Source: UMGS1470 sp051889215
Lineage (GTDB): Bacteria; Bacillota; Clostridia; Christensenellales; UBA1242
Assembly (NCBI GenBank): GCA_051889215.1
Contig: JBJFDC010000050.1
Location: 1 to 28,679, forward strand
Reading direction: 5' to 3'
DNA: 28,679 nucleotides
Shown here one piece after another: positions 23,798 to 28,679 of this stretch. How positions within the stretch are numbered: position 1 is the first letter of the stretch; each line of letters begins with the position of its first letter. The position numbers were made by a program, and so were the translations under genes. The notes below the pieces were generated by a model. The model ran no database searches, was not told the origin of the DNA, and saw only the letters and a program-made list of their open reading frames with translations.

Positions 23798-23824
23798 TTA
23801 GCACTCTACCCTTGACAGTGCTAA
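23798..23824 (+). promoter_or_regulatory. CIRCE operator (HrcA binding site) in front of clpB
   Basis: TTAGCACTC (23798-23806), a 9-nt spacer, then CAGTGCTAA (23816-23824). This is the CIRCE inverted repeat with one mismatch (C for G at 23816). HrcA should repress transcription from here until heat or folding stress. Confidence 0.92.
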
Positions 23825-23840
23825 TTTCGGGGTCTATAAT
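23812..23840 (+). promoter_or_regulatory. clpB promoter overlapping CIRCE
   Basis: TTGACA (23812-23817), a 17-nt spacer and TATAAT (23835-23840) are a perfect consensus. The -35 hexamer overlaps the CIRCE right arm, and the single CIRCE mismatch is the C of TTGACA. Confidence 0.9.
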
Positions 23841-23866
23841 ATGTGTTTAAAAGGAGGAATTTGACT

Positions 23867-26446
23867 ATGAACTACGATAAATTGACACAAAAAAGTGCCG
23901 AATGCATTCAGAATGCACAGCGACTGGCACTGGAAAACGGCAATCAAGAAATTTGTCCTTTGCATATTTTGAGTGTCCTTGTTGATGAAAAAGATGGTTT
24001 GATTTATCAGATGCTCAAAGATATGAATGTGAACACTGATTATCTTTCAAAAGACTGCAAAGAGGCGATTTTACGTTTGCCAAAAATCAGCCCGCTCAAT
24101 CAAGCATATCTTTCAAAACAGGCCGATCAAACATTGTCACTTGCACAAAATATATCCCAACAAATGAAAGATGAGTATGTTTCTGTTGAACACATATTTT
24201 TGGCCATGTTTGAAAAAGGTGACAGGACAACGTCTGACATACTTGCAAAAAACAAGGTTGACAAAAATGAATTTATAAAAGAACTTGCAAGCGTTCGAGG
24301 AAATGCGAATGTGACAACAGATAATCCAGAGGGAACATATAATGCGCTAAAAAAATATGGAACAGACTTGGTGGAACTTGCTCGCAAGAACAAAATTGAC
24401 CCAATCATCGGGCGTGACAGCGAAATCAGGGACACAATCATGATTTTGTCGAGAAAAACAAAAAACAATCCCGTGCTTATTGGCGAGGCAGGTGTTGGAA
24501 AAACTGCCATTGTTGAGGGGCTTGCCCAACGTATTGTAAATGGCGATGTGCCAAGCAATTTGAAGGATAGAAAAATTTTCTCGCTTGATATGGGGGCATT
24601 GGTTTCTGGTGCAAAATATCGAGGAGAGTTTGAGGAAAGACTCAAATCAGTTTTGAACGAAGTCAAGAAAAGCGACGGAAAAATCATTTTATTTATCGAT
24701 GAATTGCACACAATTGTCGGCGCCGGAAAAACAGAAGGGGCGATGGATGCAGGAAACTTGCTTAAACCAATGCTCGCTCGAGGAGAACTTCATTGCATTG
24801 GTGCGACAACGCTCAACGAGTATCACAAATACATTGAAAAAGACCCCGCACTTGAAAGAAGATTTCAAACTGTTTTGGTCGGAGAACCAACAGTTGGTGA
24901 CACAATCGCGATTTTGCGTGGGCTCAAAGAGAGATACGAGGTTTATCACGGCGTGAAAATCAGTGATAGCGCACTTATTAATGCCGCGGTTTTGTCCAAT
25001 CGATATATCACTGACAGATATCTTCCCGACAAGGCAATTGACCTTGTTGACGAGGCATGTGCGATTGTCAAGACCGAGATTGACTCAATGCCAACCGAAA
25101 TGGACGAGATAAGGCATAAAATCATTCAACTGCAAATCGAGGAAACAGCGCTAAAAAAAGAGACAGACGAACTTTCGAAGTCGCACCTTGGCGACATTCA
25201 AAAAGAACTTGCCGAACTTCAAAGCGAGTTTAATCAAATGAGTGCAAAACTCAAAAACGAGAAAGAAAATATCAACAAAGTTCAACTTTTGAAGGAACAA
25301 ATTTCATCAGTTAATGCTCAAATTGAGCAAGCTCAAAGGGAGTATGACCTCAATCGTGCAGCAGAACTCAAATATACCAAACTCATTGAACTACAAAATC
25401 AACTAAAAGATGCAGAAAAACTTGTCGAAAGCAACAAAAACGGGATTTTGCAGAGCAAAGTGACCGACGAGGAAATCAGACAAGTCGTTTCAAAATGGAC
25501 GGGCATTCCTGTCAGCAGTCTAAAAGAAAGCGAACGTGAAAAAGTTTTGCGATTGCCTGAAATTTTGCATGAGAGGGTTGTTGGTCAAGACGAAGCGGTG
25601 CAAAAAGTTTGCGATGCAATCTTGCGTTCTCGTGCAGGCATTCAAGACCCAAATAGGCCTCTTGGCTCGTTCTTGTTCTTGGGTCCAACGGGTGTGGGAA
25701 AAACAGAACTATCAAAAACTTTGAGCCAAGCACTTTTTGACGATGAGAAAAACATCATCAGACTTGATATGAGTGAATATATGGAAAAATTTTCAGTTTC
25801 CAGACTCATTGGCGCTCCTCCAGGATATGTGGGATATGAAGAGGGGGGACAACTGACCGAGCAGGTTAGACGCAAACCATATTCGGTTGTGTTGTTTGAT
25901 GAAATTGAAAAAGCACATCCAGATGTGTTTAATATTTTGCTTCAAATTCTTGACGATGGAAGAATAACAGATTCATTGGGCAAGACTGTTGACTTCAAAA
26001 ACACAATAATAATTCTCACAAGCAATCTTGGGGCGGATTTAATTTTGCAGAGCATTGAGCAAAATCATGAAATCAGTGCCGAAACGAGAGACGCGGTTAA
26101 GGCAGTTTTGAGACAACATTTCAGACCTGAATTTTTGAATAGACTTGATGACATAATTTTGTTTCAATCTCTTCAAAAAGAACAGATTGGCAAAATTGTT
26201 GATTTGCTTTTGAAAAAACTTGCTGACAGACTAAAAGACAAACAACTTTCTCTTTCTGTCACACCTGCGGCAAAAGAATATATCATAAACAATGGATATG
26301 ACGAAGCTTATGGCGCAAGACCTCTCAAAAGGTTTATTCAAGACACTGTTGAGGCTGCTGTGGCAAGAAGAATTTTGTCTGGCGAAATGTCGGCGGGACA
26401 AACAATTTTGATTGATGCAAATGACGATGAACTCATTGTCAAATAA
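23867..26446 (+). CDS. clpB: ATP-dependent disaggregase ClpB
   Basis: The start is ATG 23867 with AAGGAGG (23851-23857); the upstream GTG at 23843 overlaps the promoter and is not used. The 859-aa length is normal for ClpB. A Clp N-domain (1-~145) is followed by AAA1 with GEAGVGKT (206-213), FIDELHTIVGAG and the Arg-rich ALERRFQ. A middle coiled-coil domain (~395-520, Glu/Lys/Gln-rich) distinguishes ClpB from ClpC. AAA2 has GPTGVGKT (606-613), YVGYEEGG and LFDEIEKAHPDV. There is no IGF/L tripeptide loop for ClpP binding, as expected for ClpB. It works as a hexamer with DnaK/DnaJ to pull proteins out of aggregates in the cytosol. It is monocistronic between a CIRCE-controlled promoter and its own terminator, so heat-shock control by HrcA is expected. 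Confidence 0.97.
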   Translation: MNYDKLTQKSAECIQNAQRLALENGNQEICPLHILSVLVDEKDGLIYQMLKDMNVNTDYLSKDCKEAILRLPKISPLNQAYLSKQADQTLSLAQNISQQMKDEYVSVEHIFLAMFEKGDRTTSDILAKNKVDKNEFIKELASVRGNANVTTDNPEGTYNALKKYGTDLVELARKNKIDPIIGRDSEIRDTIMILSRKTKNNPVLIGEAGVGKTAIVEGLAQRIVNGDVPSNLKDRKIFSLDMGALVSGAKYRGEFEERLKSVLNEVKKSDGKIILFIDELHTIVGAGKTEGAMDAGNLLKPMLARGELHCIGATTLNEYHKYIEKDPALERRFQTVLVGEPTVGDTIAILRGLKERYEVYHGVKISDSALINAAVLSNRYITDRYLPDKAIDLVDEACAIVKTEIDSMPTEMDEIRHKIIQLQIEETALKKETDELSKSHLGDIQKELAELQSEFNQMSAKLKNEKENINKVQLLKEQISSVNAQIEQAQREYDLNRAAELKYTKLIELQNQLKDAEKLVESNKNGILQSKVTDEEIRQVVSKWTGIPVSSLKESEREKVLRLPEILHERVVGQDEAVQKVCDAILRSRAGIQDPNRPLGSFLFLGPTGVGKTELSKTLSQALFDDEKNIIRLDMSEYMEKFSVSRLIGAPPGYVGYEEGGQLTEQVRRKPYSVVLFDEIEKAHPDVFNILLQILDDGRITDSLGKTVDFKNTIIILTSNLGADLILQSIEQNHEISAETRDAVKAVLRQHFRPEFLNRLDDIILFQSLQKEQIGKIVDLLLKKLADRLKDKQLSLSVTPAAKEYIINNGYDEAYGARPLKRFIQDTVEAAVARRILSGEMSAGQTILIDANDDELIVK

Positions 26447-26454
26447 CAAAAAAT

Positions 26455-26486
26455 GCGTGTTTAATTCAAATAAACACGCGTTTTTT
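26455..26486 (+). terminator. Terminator of clpB
   Basis: GCGTGTTTA (26455-26463) pairs with TAAACACGC (26471-26479), followed by GTTTTTT. Confidence 0.9.
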
Positions 26487-26507
26487 GCAAAAAATCAAAA
26501 AAATGAT

Positions 26508-26535
26508 TTGTCTTTGCATAAAGTTGATGTAGAAT
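26508..26535 (+). promoter_or_regulatory. Probable promoter of sufCB
   Basis: TTGTCT (26508-26513) and TAGAAT (26530-26535) are spaced by 16 nt, just after the clpB terminator. The leader to ATG 26566 would be about 24 nt. Confidence 0.5.
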
Positions 26536-26565
26536 GTAAATGATTTTAATAATTTGGGAGAATAT

Positions 26566-27285
26566 ATGTTAGAACTGCAAAACATTGGTTTTTGTGTTGC
26601 TGACAAAACAATCCTTGAAGATATAAACCTAAAATTTGATTACGGAAAAATTTACGCCATAACTGGACACAATGGAAGTGGCAAAAGCACCCTTGTCAAA
26701 ATTATTATGGGGATTTTGAAACAAACTCAAGGAAATGTTGTTTTGGACGGCAAAAACATCAACGATTTGGACATTCCTGCTCGCTCAAAAGAGGGGATTG
26801 GCTTTACTTTTCAACAACCTGTCAAGTTCAAAGGTCTCACAGTTTGCGACCTTCTTGAAACTGCTGCACGCGGAAAACTTGATTTCAAGTGTGGTTGTGA
26901 ATATCTTTCGCGTGTCGGACTTTGTGCAAAAGATTATTATAATCGTGAACTATCTTCAAGTTTGTCGGGCGGTGAACTCAAACGAATTGAACTTGCGATT
27001 TGTCTTGCTGAAAACAAAAAAATCAACATATTTGACGAACCCGAGGCGGGCATTGACATTTGGAGTTTTGGCGGTCTTGTTGATATTTTTAACGATTTGA
27101 GAACGCGCGGCGTGATGACAATAATTGTCACGCATCAGCAAAAAATTCTTGACATTGCGGACGAGATTATTGTGCTAAATTCATCTCGAGTTGATGCTTG
27201 CGGCAAAGCAAAAGACATTTTGCCAAGTCTAAAAAGTGGCATATGCAAAAAACTTTATACGGAGGCGGGCAATGGACAAAATTGA
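26566..27285 (+). CDS. sufC: SufC-like Fe-S cluster assembly ATPase (minimal SUF type)
   Basis: The start is ATG 26566 after GGGAG (26556-26560), not the TTG at 26554. The 239-aa single ABC ATPase has Walker A GHNGSGKST (34-42), a Q-loop (FTFQQPVKFKG), the signature LSGGELKRIELA and Walker B INIFDEPEAGID (Asp157, Glu158), then the H-loop IIVTHQQKIL. The signature LSGGELKR and the DEPEAGIDIWSF variant point to SufC rather than a transporter, and there is no permease nearby. It pairs with SufB, whose gene overlaps the 3' end by 14 nt, to build [Fe-S] clusters in the cytosol. No sufD, sufS or sufU lies next to it, as in the two-gene SUF-like minimal (SmsCB-type) systems of archaea and anaerobic bacteria. 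Confidence 0.92.
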   Translation: MLELQNIGFCVADKTILEDINLKFDYGKIYAITGHNGSGKSTLVKIIMGILKQTQGNVVLDGKNINDLDIPARSKEGIGFTFQQPVKFKGLTVCDLLETAARGKLDFKCGCEYLSRVGLCAKDYYNRELSSSLSGGELKRIELAICLAENKKINIFDEPEAGIDIWSFGGLVDIFNDLRTRGVMTIIVTHQQKILDIADEIIVLNSSRVDACGKAKDILPSLKSGICKKLYTEAGNGQN

Positions 27286-28189
27286 CAAGGATTTGCTCGC
27301 TCAAATCTCCGATTTACACAAACTGCCAGAGGGCGCATATAACATTCGAAAAAATGGGCAAGCGCTCACTCGAAACAGCACGAGTGAAATTGAAATTATA
27401 CCAAAAAAAGACAAGAGTGGGATTGATATTATTGTCAAACCAAATGTCAAAGGCAAAAGTGTTCATATTCCTGTCATCATCACTGTTGGCGGACTCGAAG
27501 ATTTGGTTTACAACGATTTTTATATTGGCGAAAATGCCGATGTCACCATTGTTGCGGGCTGTGGAATTCACAATCCGACTAATCAAAAAAGTGTGCATAA
27601 CGGCATTCATTCGTTTCATTTGGACAAAAATTGCCGCGTAAATTATATTGAAAGACACTTGGGTTCGGGCAAGGGCCCGGGCGAAAAAATCCTTAACCCT
27701 GTCACAAAAATTGACATGAAAGAGGGGAGTGTGTTTGTTATGGAGACCACTCAACTTTGGGGTGTATCAAGTGCCAAACGAACAACTTCGGCACGTCTTG
27801 GCAAAAACGCAAAACTCGTTATCAAAGAAAAAATTCTCACAACTCAAAACCAAACTGCATCGACAAAATTTGATGTTGAACTTTTGGGCGAAGGGAGCAG
27901 TGTTGATGTCATGTCGAGAAGTGTTGCAAAAGACTCTTCATATCAAAACTTTTTCTCAAAAGTTAAAGGCAAAAATCGCTCTTTTGGTCACGTGTCGTGT
28001 GATGGAATTTTGGTCGATAATGCGCGCATTGACTCAACTCCAAAAATTATTTGTGAGTGTGTTGATGCAACCCTTGTCCACGAGGCGGCGATTGGAAAAA
28101 TTGCAGGAGAACAACTGACAAAACTTGAGACGCTGGGACTCACGGCGCAAGAAGCGGAAGACTTGATTATCAAGGGATTTTTGAAATAA
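27272..28189 (+). CDS. sufB: SufB-like scaffold of a minimal SUF system
   Basis: ATG 27272 follows GGAGG (27261-27265) inside the end of sufC; the upstream in-frame start at 27236 lacks this site. At 305 aa it is much shorter than the ~480-aa SufB of full SUF operons and close to the size of minimal SufB proteins. It has the beta-helical core composition of SufBD and the typical ending: a conserved VHEAAIGKI (compare EHEA..SKI of SufB), then EQLTKLETLGLTAQEAEDLIIKGFL. Cysteines are few: GCGIH in the core and ICEC shortly before the HEA motif. Which of these replaces the catalytic Cys of longer SufB proteins cannot be settled by eye. With SufC it should assemble Fe-S clusters in the cytosol. 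Confidence 0.9.
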   Translation: MDKIDKDLLAQISDLHKLPEGAYNIRKNGQALTRNSTSEIEIIPKKDKSGIDIIVKPNVKGKSVHIPVIITVGGLEDLVYNDFYIGENADVTIVAGCGIHNPTNQKSVHNGIHSFHLDKNCRVNYIERHLGSGKGPGEKILNPVTKIDMKEGSVFVMETTQLWGVSSAKRTTSARLGKNAKLVIKEKILTTQNQTASTKFDVELLGEGSSVDVMSRSVAKDSSYQNFFSKVKGKNRSFGHVSCDGILVDNARIDSTPKIICECVDATLVHEAAIGKIAGEQLTKLETLGLTAQEAEDLIIKGFLK

Positions 28190-28204
28190 CATATTTTGGC
28201 ATAA

Positions 28205-28232
28205 AAAAACACAGGCAAGCACCTGTGTTTTT
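28205..28232. terminator. Bidirectional terminator between sufB and the minus-strand gene
   Basis: AAAAACACAGG (28205-28215) pairs with CCTGTGTTTTT (28222-28232) around a 6-nt loop. A-runs on one side and T-runs on the other allow termination from both directions. Confidence 0.88.
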
Positions 28233-28240
28233 GTGTGATA

Positions 28241-28525
28241 TTAGTTTAGACCAACAATATCTTCATGTGTGACATCATATTTTTCGTGCATTTTCACATA
28301 TTGTTTGTTCATGTCGACGGCTTCAGTCGTCTTTAAATCAATTTCATATAAATCAGTTGGTGCAATATGATTCAAAAGCAGGGAATAGATTCCAACTTTT
28401 GCTGCCATGAGCACGCAATTAATAAGGTTGTATGAAATCAATGATTTTATGAATGCTCTATTTTGTATTTTTTTCAACATGACATTTTGTGGAAAATCTT
28501 TTCTGAAGTCTTTTTTTGTATACAT
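28241..28525 (-). CDS. Hypothetical 94-aa protein with a hydrophobic central segment
   Basis: This gene is supported by its signals more than its sequence: a consensus minus-strand promoter (28548-28576), AGGAG 6-7 nt before ATG 28525, and a shared terminator after its stop. The N-terminus is strongly basic (MYTKKDFRKDF...). A moderately hydrophobic stretch, SLISYNLINCVLMAAKVGIY plus SLLL (~28-52), could be one membrane helix or an amphipathic domain. The C-terminal ~35 residues are charged (KTTEAVDMNKQYVKMHEKYD). No family recognised. Confidence 0.75.
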   Translation of the reverse strand: MYTKKDFRKDFPQNVMLKKIQNRAFIKSLISYNLINCVLMAAKVGIYSLLLNHIAPTDLYEIDLKTTEAVDMNKQYVKMHEKYDVTHEDIVGLN

Positions 28526-28547
28526 ATTTTTCTCCTGTTCGCTTCAA

Positions 28548-28576
28548 ATTTTATCACCAATTCTTCCATTTGTCAA
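28548..28576 (-). promoter_or_regulatory. Promoter of the 94-aa gene
   Basis: Reading the minus strand, TTGACA (28576-28571), a 17-nt spacer and TAAAAT (28553-28548) match the vegetative consensus. Confidence 0.8.
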
Positions 28577-28591
28577 CATGCATTTCCGATT

Positions 28592-28625
28592 GCAAACAGA
28601 GTTTGCTTGCGTGCAAAACACGCAA
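28592..28625. repeat. Two adjacent small hairpins upstream of the minus-strand promoter
   Basis: GCAAAC-AGA-GTTTGC (28592-28606) and TTGCGTG-CAAAA-CACGCAA (28607-28625) lie back to back. No T-run follows either one. Role unknown. Confidence 0.5.
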
Positions 28626-28640
28626 CAACTCCCACGCACA

Positions 28641-28664
28641 AAAAAAGACCGAAGCGGTCTTTTT
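28641..28664. terminator. Bidirectional terminator at the window end
   Basis: AAAAAGACCG (28642-28651) pairs with CGGTCTTTTT (28655-28664) around AAG. It probably ends a gene beyond the window, possibly on the minus strand. Confidence 0.85.
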
Positions 28665-28679
28665 GGTGGAAGCGGTGGG

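Noticed and set aside
24127..24711. 194-aa minus-strand open frame inside clpB
   Set aside because: It is antisense to the conserved AAA1 domain, without start signals or recognisable protein features.
1..28679. Recoded stop codons
   Set aside because: TGA ends sufC, and TAA and TAG end the other genes at positions that fit family lengths, so no recoding is needed.

Overview
The window looks like a chromosomal segment of a low-GC Gram-positive bacterium, most likely an uncultured Clostridia-type Bacillota. The reasons are AT-rich DNA, strong AGGAGG-type ribosome sites, sigma-A promoters (TTGACA-17-TATAAT), a CIRCE operator in front of clpB, Big/InlB-type surface repeats and a two-gene SufC-SufB cluster. 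TGA acts as a stop (end of sufC), so the genetic code is standard. No insertion sequence, integrase, CRISPR array or replication origin was seen.

Layout. (1) 1-5507: a two-gene restriction-modification-like module. It has an N6-adenine methyltransferase (NPPY motif) whose Shine-Dalgarno sequence sits inside a perfect 20-bp hairpin. Behind it, overlapping by one base, is a GIY-YIG/SF2-helicase protein that ends in an incomplete methyltransferase-like domain. (2) 5592-5666: tRNA-Arg(CCT) on the minus strand, its 3' end facing the restriction module. (3) 5896-7225: two tandem 200-aa genes made by a 658-bp duplication. Their 3' halves are identical, their 5' halves have diverged, and the duplication cut through the terminator. 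(4) 7291-9114: an ABC-F ATPase behind what looks like a leader-peptide/terminator attenuator, convergent with a GNAT acetyltransferase. (5) 9660-23730: a 14-kb apparent operon of three surface/secreted proteins and an Imm11-like immunity gene. The first is a signal-anchored Big/InlB-repeat protein with a lipocalin-like end. The second is a 1869-aa repeat protein ending in a Hint domain. The third is an 1847-aa protein ending in an AHH-type HNH nuclease toxin. (6) 23798-26486: clpB under CIRCE. (7) 26508-28232: minimal sufC-sufB. (8) 28241-28525: a small minus-strand gene.

How it fits together. The most distinctive part is the 14-kb polymorphic-toxin locus. Anchor protein, Hint protein and nuclease toxin are separate but co-transcribed polypeptides, so a Hint-dependent processing step acting in trans is a testable idea. 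The immunity gene comes last, but a near-consensus promoter lies inside the toxin-domain coding sequence and could supply it independently. The tandem 200-aa genes could be orphan immunity-type genes, but that is only inference. Much of the window is defence or conflict material (restriction module, toxin/immunity, duplicated cassette) next to ordinary stress and Fe-S housekeeping genes.
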